Positions 1 through 9,546 of a stretch of DNA of 64,000 bases are shown in pieces (within the stretch, counting starts at the first letter, position 1; each line of letters starts with the position of its first letter). The DNA is taken from positions 87,377,207 to 87,441,206 of the forward strand of contig OY755039.1 in assembly GCA_963576565.1 (NCBI GenBank), read 5' to 3'. A program made the position numbers and the translations under genes. The notes under the pieces were generated by a model, which was not told the origin of the DNA, searched no databases, and saw nothing but the letters and a program-made list of their open reading frames with translations. Source of the stretch: Aspidapion aeneum (lineage: Eukaryota > Arthropoda > Insecta > Coleoptera > Brentidae).

Positions 1-18
1 CTTGAAAGTAGTTTTTAC

Positions 19-164
19 CTAGCACCCGAATTTCCTTTGAAAAACTGCAGTAGCTGAGCGATGTTCTCAGGTTGCAAGGCCGTTGCTGGAACGTACGCTG
101 GCTGGGCTATAATCACCATAGCAACGGGCACTTGGTTTGGTGTTGAAAATATCTTTTTGGGTGC
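19..164 (-). CDS. Host gene, second coding exon (same gene as 1423-1713)
   Basis: On the minus strand an acceptor (pyrimidine-rich tract ending tttttag at 165-166) precedes 146 bases that are open in the frame needed by the phase-0 donor at 1423. They encode 48 codons beginning APKKIFSTPNQVP, rich in A, P, Q and V, and end with a phase-2 donor, AG before GTAAAA at 18-13. Further exons must lie beyond the left edge. Compositional similarity to exon 1, phase agreement and two well-formed splice sites support a real gene; the protein family is not recognised. The intron is 1258 bp and contains LINE debris at 247-985. Confidence 0.7.
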
Positions 165-246
165 CTAAAAAATAATAATATATATATGCAAAAAAAACAT
201 ACTTTAAATAAGGCTTAAAAATTCAAATTGAGTATAACGCAAGACA

Positions 247-985
247 AGTAGTTTATGTTGAATTTTGTAAATAAATATACATATATTTTACATTAAGCCA
301 TTTCAATTTTTTTAACATTAGTGTAATTTTTGTGAATTTATTTGCTTTGAGAATTCTTATCCTCATTGCTCTAGTTTGTAATATTTGAAGTTTATCTATA
401 ATATTTTCATTCCCTGTGTATATTATAGTTGAGCAGTAGAAAAAATGTGGTAATATTGTTGTATTATAAACAGATTTTTTAGAAAAAAATAATAAATAAT
501 AACTAATCCTTCCTAAATAACCAATTTTTGAAGACATTTTGGATATCATATGTTCATAATATTTATCAAACTTTAATTTTTAATCTATAATTATACCAAG
601 ATATTTGAACGAATTTGCAATTTCTAATTTCTCATTATTTATAGTGATTGCAAAATATGTTAAGTTACTTTTTGAATTTAAAACCATACATTTTGTTTTG
701 TTTACATTTAATTTTAATTTGTTTGCGTTTAGTCAATTTACCACATTTTTTAATTCTAGATTTATCTCAATAGTTAGGTTCTCTAATAAAGTTCCTTTTA
801 AATAAAGTAATGTATCATCTGCAAACATCTGTATCATACAATTTTTTAAAACTGGTAGGTCATTTATATATAATACAAAAAGTAATGGGCCCAATTTACT
901 TCCCTGTGGTACCCCTATGTTTTTTAATTTTCCCGATGATAGTAAATTCAAAATTTTGGTTCGCTGTGTCCTGTTGCATAAATTA
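247..985 (-). mobile_element. Decayed non-LTR retrotransposon (LINE) reverse transcriptase fragment
   Basis: The minus strand encodes reverse transcriptase motifs: GVPQGSKLGPLLFVLYINDL around 850-910, FADDTLLYL (catalytic Asp pair) near 815-840, then FKYLGIIID and a C-terminal region with HFFYCSTIIYTG and LQTRAMRI, the usual order of Jockey/CR1-type LINEs. The frame is largely continuous but broken by at least two stops. Endonuclease and the front of the RT are missing, so this is a 5'-truncated dead copy. It lies in the intron of the flanking minus-strand host gene, in the same orientation. Confidence 0.82.
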
Positions 986-1422
986 TTCTAATACTTCTAA
1001 ATTATTCTAAATAACCTTTCCCTGTCATATCATTTCATTTTTCTCAAAAATTATCCATGTTTTTATAGCTATATGCTCTACACACTTGGCTTGCATTGCC
1101 ATGGACGATCCTTTAGTACTCTACGCGAAGTCAAAACGTGGTTAAGGTCCACAATGATTTCATCCATTGAACATCGGAAATTAGTTTCAGAAGAAAAAAG
1201 TAGAAAAATAGGTTTTAAGCAGATTTGCGGAAGATATCACACGTTTAGTTTTACTGTAATAGGTTAAGATTGTAAAAATTGTGTTTTTCTTTTACTTTTT
1301 TTTTGTTTATTTCAATAAATACCTAATCTATTTTCAATATTTGACTTTGCTTCGCCCAAAAATTTATGCTGCGTACGCCCATCGTCCCAGTATAAATAAA
1401 AAATTATCAATCAAGAACCTAC

Positions 1423-1713
1423 CTCATTGTAGGGACTTGAAGGTTGCAAATATTGCGACCTAACATCATTTTGGTACATTTGTTGAGGCAGGTACTTTCC
1501 CAGCTGTGAAAGTTGCTGATAAGAATAACCGTCTGGAGTTTTTGAACTTGATAATTGAATGGAGTTAAAGTGAATGGCTTGGTTCGGCTTGTTAAGTGGT
1601 CCATCTTTTGGATCTGCCTCTGCTCGCGCGCAGTGAAGGCATATGCTCAAAATTATCTGCGCAAAAAAATTGCTTTTATACAGGGTTCTTGATAATCTAA
1701 ACGCAGGTTTCAT
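1423..1713 (-). CDS. Host gene, first coding exon, probable secreted protein of unknown function
   Basis: Reading the minus strand, an ATG at 1713 opens 97 codons ending in GAG directly before GTAGGT, a good splice donor (intron base 1 at 1422). The N terminus has a basic stretch, then a hydrophobic segment (about residues 16-30, FFAQIILSICLHCARA) followed by AEADPKDG, which fits a cleaved signal peptide. The rest is rich in Q, S, Y and P, as in many insect extracellular or structural proteins. No named domain is recognised. The donor is phase 0 and joins in frame to the exon at 19-164. The reading through GTAGGT ends three codons later at a TGA, which supports splicing. The product is unknown; secretion is inferred from the N terminus alone. 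Confidence 0.72.
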
Positions 1714-1834
1714 GGGAATAAGGACCTTTTCTTGGATAATACACTACTTAATCCATTGGTGACGTGTCGACAATGGTTTTGTCTTCCTCAGACCTTCATA
1801 TTAACGCATACATTACTGCCAGTAATAAACGCGC

Positions 1835-2815
1835 TACAACATTCCAATATATATCGCGTTTATAGACTTTGAAAAAGCTTTCGATGGTATCGAGCACTGG
1901 GCAGTAAAAGCATATTTAATTAAAAGCCGAATAGATACACAAACCTAATAGCCAATATATATAGCAAAGCAACTATATCAATCAAAATCCATGAAGGAAC
2001 CAAGCGAATCCGCATAAGAAGAGGTGACAGAAAGGTGACACAATATCCCCTAATTTATTTAACCAGGCAGTGGAATATTTTTTTAAAAACTTAGATTGGG
2101 AAGAAATAGGCATCAAAGTAAGCGGACAATACTTAAACCACCTACAATATGCTGATGATATCGCCTTAATGCAGATAAGAAAGAAGATATAATAAAAATG
2201 ATGGAAGAACTGGATACAGTGGTTAAAAATATAGGCTTGAGTATGAACTACACTAAAACTAAAATTATAACAAACAAAGATATCCCGATCAGAATAAACC
2301 AAGAAAAAATAGAACAAGTAGAGGAATATTATTAAACTAAAAAACGAATACCAAACAGCTGAAATCAAGAGACGAGTAAGATTGGCCTGGGCAGCATTCG
2401 GTAAATTAAGCTATGTATGTAGCCTTTCTGTACTCACCTATGGATCTTAAACCTGAACGCTCACAAAAATCAAACATGGATAAGTTAACAAAAACCCAAA
2501 GATCAATGGAAAGGCAAATGTTACATGTTTAACTAACAGATAGAAAAGGGAAGAAATAAAACAAAAATAAGGGATGTCGGAGGAAAAGAAACAAATTTAA
2601 AATGGAAATTTGCCGGTAATAATATAGACAGAAAGACGATCGATGGAACAAGTGTATTGTAAACTGGAGACCTTGGGATAATAAGAGAAGTAGCGGAAAA
2701 CCACAAATGAACTGGGCGGACGATGCTAAACACGGCGACAGACAGAGAAGAGTGGAAGATATTGAGGAGGCCTTTGTCTAAAGATGAATCGAAGAAGCTA
2801 AATAGATAGATAGAA
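1835..2815 (+). mobile_element. Decayed RTE-like LINE fragment
   Basis: Plus-strand reading in shifting frames gives AFIDFEKAFDGIEHWAV (RT motif A) near 1855-1905, a worn RIRRGD block near 2010 corresponding to the usual GIRQGD/GVRQGD, LQYADDIALM (motif C) near 2148-2172, and a C-terminal stretch with LTYGS, KPQMNWADDAK and GDRQRRVEDIEEA. That order and the WADD-type tail are typical of RTE-like LINEs of arthropods. Many stops and frameshifts. It ends in a short GATA-type tail (gatagatagaata near 2803). It sits upstream of the left host gene, in the opposite orientation. Confidence 0.8.
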
Positions 2816-2820
2816 TAAAC

Positions 2821-3400
2821 GAGTTAATCTGAAGGGCTGAGGAAGAACAAAACTTTGTCGAAACATCACCAATGTATTAAATAGTATATTATCCATTCAA
2901 AGTTGTCCTTATTCCCACTATAACTATGTTTAGGTAAATTGTAAGAACGTGATCATTTTACCAAAAAGTTCTTAATAATCGAAAAATAGTTATTAGGTAA
3001 AAAGGTTTATTCTCTATCATTAAATAAACCCTTTATTTGTTATCACAAGCTACCTAATTTTCATTTTTTGATTTTTTATGGATTCCGATTGTTATAAACA
3101 TTGAAAAATAACATTTTATAAATATTTTGATTGCATATAAGTATAGGAACATTACAAAAGCCTAATGTAATTCCAAAAACTGAAATTAAACAATTTTTAA
3201 TAACCATTTCTGATGTAATAAACAACATACACGCAGTAGGTACAATAATTCTACATTATTTTCCAACAAAGATTATTATTAAAAACCCATTAAAGAGAAA
3301 TTGTCGTTTAAACGATTAACTGCACTAAAGGAAAGCATTATATACAAAAAATTAAACATTAAAAAAAACAACCAATACTTAATTAGGTAATACAAAATAG
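2821..3400. other. AT-rich interval without a recognised gene
   Basis: Strongly AT-rich, with short homopolymer runs. Short ORFs on both strands have low-complexity products with no recognisable domain. I see no splice-flanked coding exon or clear repeat structure. Confidence 0.5.
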
Positions 3401-3413
3401 CACTCTTTGGGTA

Positions 3414-3823
3414 GTAGAAGTAGTAGTAGTAGGGGTGTGGGGTAGGCTCTAGGCCTGGCAACTAGGCACATGAAGAGCCCTTTTCTTTAACCTCCGGGCA
3501 TCCCCGCTACTGTGTCCTTTCTTCGCTGAGAAATGTGCATGTCTTCTGTACAAAGGCCAGAATATCGGGCCACCTCAGATTCAGAAGGTTCTCCGTCTCA
3601 AAGGCTACCTCTTTGAATACCTCTCGTCTTGCCTCCTTGTATGCATTACATGATGCGAGAAAATGCGCCGAGGTCTCGTCCTCGTCCCAACATTCGCCAA
3701 GTGTCCTTGTAGGACGCAGGGTCCGGTGAGGACTCCTACCTCTCACACACTTCTTCGCCTGTCTGGCGTTTCTGTATTGTCCCATTCTTTTTATATCTCT
3801 TTCTGGGCCAACTCTGTTAGGGC
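3414..3823 (-). mobile_element. 5'-truncated LINE 3' end with 13-bp target duplication
   Basis: The minus strand encodes the C-terminal end of a LINE pol: CW-DEDETSAHFLASCNAY followed by LRWPDILAFVQKT, the Cys/His-type tail seen after the RNase H domain in R1/Jockey-group elements. A pol stop is followed by a short 3' UTR and a tail of repeated CTA triplets (3411-3440). Flanks are cactctttgggta (3401-3413) and cactatttgggta (3824-3836), a 13-bp duplication with one mismatch, so this is an independent, heavily 5'-truncated insertion. A related 67-bp 3' end occurs at 56299-56365. Confidence 0.8.
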
Positions 3824-3929
3824 CACTATTTGGGTAAAAACAAATAAATATTGTCAGAACAAGATTACACAAAAGTTAGATACTTAAAGAAAGACAAAAA
3901 TGATACAAAATAAAAAACAGCAAGATACG

Positions 3930-4800
3930 AAAAAATATCATCAAAAACAACTGATTAAAGAAAAAACTAAAAGAAAAGTAATGAAAAAATCTCAAAAAAA
4001 GAAAAAATTCAAGAAAAGCACCGTTATAATACTAAACACTAAAAATGTCAGAAAAACACTTTACTAAGTAAACAACTAAAAAAAAATCAATAAAAAAACT
4101 AGCACAAAAAACTAAAGGATAAAAATATCATCAAAAATATATCTAATTAAAAAAATATATAAAAAACCAGGAACAAAAAAAATTTAAAATTCAACAAAAG
4201 CAGTTTTTTGATACTAAACAATTAGAGAATATTCTTAAGTTACGTAACGCAAGAATTCAGGATTTTAAACCTCCCATCCCCCTTAGTAACGCATGTCCAA
4301 GAAAAAACACATTAAAAAAACAGTGCCTGTAACGCCAGGCCAAACCCCCCTCCCTCCTTGGGTGTTACGTAATTTAAGAACATTCCCTTATAATGTCATA
4401 AAAACATAACTAACAGAAAAAAATAATATCAATAAATAAACAGTCACAAAAAAAACACATTAAAAATATCACCAAAACACAACCTAAACAAGAAAAAACT
4501 AAAAGCAAATCAATGAAAAAACTGGCACAAGACGGGAAAAATTAACAAAAGCACTCTTATGATATAAGTACTTATTATTTAATAAAAAACACAGCTTTAT
4601 TAAAGAAAAAACTAAAAGAAAATCAATGAAAAATCTAACAAAAAAACATTTAACACAAACACTTTAATCATATTTAACACAAAGAATGTCACAAAAAACA
4701 CAATTCATTAAACGAAAAAGAAGCAACTAAAAACAACAACAAAAAAATCTAAAAAAAAATAAATCAAACAATATAAAAAATAAATCAAACAATTTTTTTT
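3930..4800. repeat. A-rich degenerate repeat region
   Basis: Irregular recurrence of a phrase like aaagaaaaaactaaaagaaa followed by atcaatgaaaaaact and, later, aacactaaaaatgtcacaaaaaacac, seen near 3956, 4474 and 4595 with heavy drift. The plus strand is roughly 60% A. It reads as an old, degenerate tandem or interspersed repeat; no coding capacity. A MITE at 4222-4392 is inserted in it. Confidence 0.5.
4222..4392. mobile_element. Small palindromic MITE (TTACGTAA-containing inverted repeats)
   Basis: Terminal inverted repeats of about 30 bp: gagaatattcttaagttacg at the left and, reading inward from the right, gggaatgttcttaaattacg, both continuing gtaac. The interior contains C-rich stretches (cctcccatccccc and aacccccctccctcc), a layout common in insect MITEs with these ends. 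Total about 170 bp, non-coding. Flanks read tta on both sides, suggesting a short target duplication. Confidence 0.65.
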
Positions 4801-5121
4801 TGGAAAATACGTTTGATATAGTTAACGCAGAGGGGAAATTCCAAGAAAAACCACTTACGACCAATTTTACAACCGCTGTCATTGTTAAACCCCGAGAAAA
4901 CTGCGCGAAAATGGAACGGAGATGTCGAAAACGATTGTGTGCAGTGGCGCTGAAAGCCCCTCTTTATTTATAGTGATACATAAACCTTTTATATCCTGAG
5001 ATGCATTATAGAATGGTACGTAGTAGACCAAGAATCAACCGACAAAACCATGACAGTAAAAAAGAAAGAGTTGGAAAAGTTCCTGCTAACACACAGCGCT
5101 GTATAATCTTATGTGCTAGAA

Positions 5122-5141
5122 AGAGAGAGAGAGAGAGAGAG
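5122..5141. repeat. (GA)n microsatellite
   Basis: Ten uninterrupted GA units in otherwise mixed sequence. The surrounding 4801-5170 interval shows no gene. Confidence 0.9.
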
Positions 5142-5170
5142 TGTAGAGGGATTTGCTTCTGGTTAGTTTT

Positions 5171-5440
5171 CTAACCTACGAAAGGTGTAGCATCTTCAGA
5201 CCACGATACAATCTTAAATAGTGAATCAACCAAAATATTTACTGGATACGTTTTCGACTTCAATTTTATAAAATTTGGTTTAAATCTATTAGCAAGTATT
5301 AAACTAATGACTTCAAACGTTTTTGACAATGGGGCACCGCGTAAGTTCAGAAAAGCCCCAAACTGAGGCATTTGCATTTTTCTGATTTGGCCCAATTTCA
5401 CCATGGCTTCTGAGGTATACTCAAGCGTATATTTGTGCAA
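5171..5440 (-). other. Unidentified open reading frame of 89 codons
   Basis: A minus-strand frame open from an ATG at 5440 to a stop at 5171; the frame is open about four codons further upstream. The product has a natural-looking composition (KLGQIRKMQMPQFGAFLNL then FEVISLILANRF and VSWSEDATPFVG) without low-complexity runs. I recognise no family. It could be a piece of a host exon or of an unknown transposon. No clear splice sites decide this. Confidence 0.2.
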
Positions 5441-6848
5441 AATATCAAGTTTTTATTTTTAAATCTTTGGACACTTATCGCCGATCGCGAAAGCATCATT
5501 TAACATTAGTTGAATGCCTATCACAGGTTACCAAGAAACCAAAAAAAAACCAACCTAACCGAGCCGTTTACTGTGAATCCTATTTCTCTATATTGTCATC
5601 TACATCACGTCACGGACAGCAAGAAGTGGCAATCAAGCGTCATCTGCGGTATATAATATGGATCCGCGTTGAAATAAAGTCTGTTATTGTATTGTGCTCC
5701 CGACGTACGTTTCTCTGTGTTTCATGTTGGCTGTGGAAAACAGCATACGTGGCTTTCTTAAGGTGGAATAGGAGCCTAATTTAGTGCGTGGCGCCATCTA
5801 TTTCCAATTCAAGGTTTAACCCCGGTAGCTGCACAGTTAAAATTACAAAAGTGATGAGGTTCGAATCACTGAAATCATCCTTTATATAATTAATTGTTCT
5901 TCCATGATGACATTGTAAATCACAAATTTAAGTTTTTACAGGAGAGCATTTTTTTAGTTTGACTTAGTATGAGTCGAGATATGATCGGTTAAATTGGTTG
6001 GGTGGATGTTGGGGACGTTTCATCACTTAGATATCCAATAGTTCTGCATTCAATAAAGCGCGGTTGGAGCAATACGTTTCCGCGGAAAAACGGAAAATGG
6101 ATAAACTGGACATGAAATAGTTTTGCATTAAGGCGACGATTTGTCGTCATGTTAATTTCTAAAACGGCGCACGGTGGTCAGCATGTCGGTTCTGAACGAT
6201 CGAAATTATTTTATGGTTGTAATTTTGACAAATTGATGCTGAAAGTTAGGAAATGTCAACTAGCGTTTAAAAAATGTGATTGTAATATACTGTTTATTAA
6301 ATAACTTGAAAGTTTGATATTTTGAGAGCGTGTGTACGTAATTAGCTTAAAGCTTTTTTTTTTAACTTATTTTTTTTTCACCAAATAAAATCTAGTTAAC
6401 CAACTTAGAGCACTTTTGAAAATCGCCTTTCCGCGCGGAATAAGATCATTATACAGGCTATCAAGCGGCCCACGACATGTCGTCGTGAGAAGTGACAACG
6501 ACTCAGTTGATCGATTTTCTGCATTGGGGTTTACTAATAGGGTAATTGGGCACTTTTTTAAGACTTAGTGTTTATGATAGAAAATAGTTCGATATTAAGG
6601 TTTCGATCGTCTAAATTAGACAAGCTGACCTCCGTGCGGCAGACAGAAACAAACTTGACTTTTAAAAGAGGCTCGTTTATTCTTGCGTTTAAAAAGTTCA
6701 CAGCAAGGTACGAATTATTTAAATCGGTTTAGTGTTTCTCGAACCGATAAGTTATTTGTCAGCCATTGTTTTACAGACGATACGATCGCCTTACTAGTTC
6801 TTCATGTATTAATTTTCCTATTAATTTACTTCAATAAAATAAAAAGCA
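5441..6848. other. Interval without recognised gene
   Basis: Mixed composition with GC-richer islands (5460-5800 and 6060-6200). Two short palindromic motifs, gacgatttgtcgtc near 6133 and acgacatgtcgtcgtg near 6472, stand out. ORFs at 5467-5784 and 6683-6874 lack recognisable domains. Directly before the LTR element there is a caataaaataaa run (6830-6842) that could serve as a polyadenylation signal, but no gene ending there was found. Confidence 0.4.
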
Positions 6849-6853
6849 CCATC

Positions 6854-7012
6854 TGTAAAGTAGGTGTTTCATAAACCACTTTTATTTATGATTCCAAGAT
6901 TGTTGTCAAATGATCAGCTGTTCTGTTTAGGGAAGGACATTGTTCTTTATTAAATTAAAGTTACTTAAAACTACCATAATATAAAAGGCTTAATAGAGAC
7001 AATGGTGGTACA
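6854..7012 (+). repeat. 5' LTR of the Ty3-type element, with internal deletion
   Basis: 159 bp, nearly identical to the 3' LTR except for loss of about 46 bp after gacattgttcttt. The missing segment is present in the 3' LTR at about 9457-9502 and contains ttataaaatac, the only TATA-like box seen in the LTR. The 5' LTR may therefore lack its core promoter element. Confidence 0.9.
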
Positions 7013-7151
7013 TGGTGTCAGGTGTAAAAATAATAAACAAAAAGTCACGTATTTTCCGAAAAAACGCAAAAATTTCATCACCTAACCTAAAAGTTTAGGT
7101 AGCTTTCAACATCAATAGTTAAAAGTGGAATACTGAGAATTATTGTTTGCC

Positions 7152-9226
7152 ATGAAGGAACTACAAAGGAAAAATGAAGATTTACAAGTTCAAGTAGACC
7201 GTATGGAGCGGGCCTTGGCAAAGATACAAGTTCTGGGTGGCACAGCAAACATAACAACAGTGACAAATGTACCACCCCCAGCAAAATTTTCATTTGTTTC
7301 TGTCAAGTGGAACAGGTGGTTGGTAAATTATGAGCGTTACAGAAACGTGACAAATGCAAGTGCAATGCCAGAAAAATCACAAGTGGACAGTTCATTACTC
7401 CATATGGGACCTGAAGTCAATCAGTTATTAGATGGTTGTAGCCCAACAGACCTTCACATGAGTTCTTACAAGAACATGACAGATTTTTTCCATGACTACT
7501 TTATCAAAAAAGTCAATGTTTGCATGGAACGAGCCAAGTTCAACACAAGAAGTCAACAAGAAGGTGAGACATCTCAAGAATACATTTCAACAGTCATTGC
7601 CTTGTCAAAAACCTGCAATTATGGTACAATGACAGATGAATTAGTTCGAGACAGACTAGTTGTAGGTATTTTGGATAAAAAGTTGTCATTGACGTTGCAG
7701 CTTGATAGTAATTTGACGCTAGAAACAGCCAAAGCTAAAATCTTGCAGAGTGAACGAGTTAAGCTGGACAATAAACAACTTATCGATGACACAGCAGGTG
7801 TAAACAGAGTTTTCACAAATAAGAGTCCAAATCATCAAAAAAATGAGGAATCAAACTCTACAAAAACCTATCCACAATGTGGTAGATGTTGAACAAAACC
7901 AAGTCATCGGTTACAAGACTGCCCTGCATTAAAAGTGCGTTGTGAAAAATGTTCAATCAAAGGTCATTACAAACAAATGTGCAAAACCAGGTCTGTAGCA
8001 ACTCCTGGTAAACATAAAAAAGTCAATAAGGTAGAGGACAGTTCAGACGAGTCATCATCAGACTCTGATGTAAACCAAATTGTAAGAGAAATACAAGGAG
8101 ACAAAGAAACAGCTTGGAAAATAGCCTTAAAATTACCTCAAGGAGAAGTTAACTTTAAAATAGACTCAGGTGCTGATATTACAATACTAAGCAAAGCATC
8201 GTATGACAAGTTGGTACAGAAACCAAATCTAAAATGCACTAAAACTAAATTAAAGGGTCCAGGAGGATACAGATTGAACATACTAGGCAAATGTAAACTT
8301 AAAGTCAAGCACAAGGGTGAAGACAGGACAATAAAGACATATGTCATGGAAAACCATGAAAATCTACTTGGTAGACCTGCCATTAAAGACCTTAACCTCA
8401 TAAAATGGCTAAATAGTCTTGAAAAGACAGAAAAAAATTCAAATGAGCAAGTTACTCTACAAAAAGTGATAAAAACACAACCTGAACTGTTCAATAAAAT
8501 TGGAAAGCTTAAAAACTATGAATATGAAATTAAGATGGTAGAAAACTGTAAACCTTTTTCAATTTCTACACCTAGACGTATAGCACTTCCATTAATGGAC
8601 AGAGTCGAAAAAGAATTGAAGAAACTGTAGAAGAAGATATCATTGAGCCTGTTGAGTGCAACAATCCAACACCATGGTGTGCACCAATGGTTTGTGTACC
8701 TAAAAACAAAAATCAAGTACGTATATGTGCAGATTTTACTGAATTGAATAAGTACGTACTCAGAGAGAAAATAATTTTGCCAACAGTAGATTCTACACTC
8801 GCACAACTTAAAAATGCAAAAGTATTTTCAAAATTAGACTGTGTATCAGATCAGATCAGATTTTGGCAACTGCCTCTTTTAAATGATTCAAAACAATATA
8901 CAGCATTTCTTACACCCTTCGGTAGATATTTTTACAAAAGGGTACCTTTTGGCATAACATCAGCCCCAGAAATTTTTCAGTGTGCCATGAACAAATTGTT
9001 TAAAGACCAAGAAGGAGTTCTGGTTCGCATTGATGATGTAACAGTATTTGCTGACACAGTAGAGCAACATAACATAAGACTTAACAGTGTCTTAAAGATT
9101 TTAAAAGAAAATAAGACTAATGAAAATAAAAAGACCAAAGATGAGACACAAAAAGAAGAAAATACAGAAGGGAGCGAAAAGAGAGAAAGAAGAAAACCAA
9201 AGAAGTTCAATGATTATGTGATGTAA
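7152..9226 (+). pseudogene. Ty3-type gag-protease-RT remnant
   Basis: The frame opens at ATG 7152. Residues 1-240 are gag-like with an N-terminal coiled coil (KELQRKNEDLQVQVDRMERA) and a capsid-like region. Two zinc knuckles follow: the first has an in-frame TGA at 7890 right after CGRC, the second is intact (CEKCSIKGHYKQMC). The aspartic protease shows FKIDSGADITIL near 8155-8190 and LLGRPAIKDLNL near 8370. A frameshift near 8628 separates it from RT, which contains FSKLDCVSD, YFYKRVPFGITSAPEIF and the catalytic RIDDV near 9030. After LKENK the sequence jumps to a lysine/glutamate-rich pol C terminus ending at 9226, so thumb, RNase H and integrase are gone. Non-autonomous. Confidence 0.88.
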
Positions 9227-9360
9227 TAATGATTTGTTTATTTCATATAAGTGATTTGTGTTTTCTTTATATTAATCTCAAATTAAGTGTTTTCTTAGTT
9301 TAGGAATTTGTTTTCTTTAATTTATTTCTCTAAAAAGAAAAATTAAAAAAGAAATGGAGA

Positions 9361-9546
9361 TGTACAGTAGGTGTTTCATAAACCACTTTTATTTATGATT
9401 CCAAGATTGTTGTCAAATGATCAGCTGTTCTGTTTAGGGAAGGACATTGTTCTTTGGGTCTTATAAAATACACATTTAGTTTAAAACGCTCTTGAGTTTT
9501 TATTAAATTAAAGTTACTTAAAACTAAAATAATATAAAAGGCTTAA
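9361..9546 (+). repeat. 3' LTR, proximal part
   Basis: Begins tgtacagtaggtgtttcata and keeps the TATA-containing segment missing from the 5' LTR. It stops at the fold-back junction (…ggcttaa, with TAA at 9544-9546 as target-site copy). Confidence 0.88.

Noticed and set aside
3824..3872. Extension of the LINE ORF at 3507-3872 to its upstream ATG.
   Set aside because: The target duplication places the LINE boundary at 3823; codons beyond it are flanking DNA.
5467..5784. Plus-strand 105-codon frame.
   Set aside because: Cys/Arg/His-rich product with no recognisable motif and no splice or start context; likely chance opening in a GC-richer stretch.
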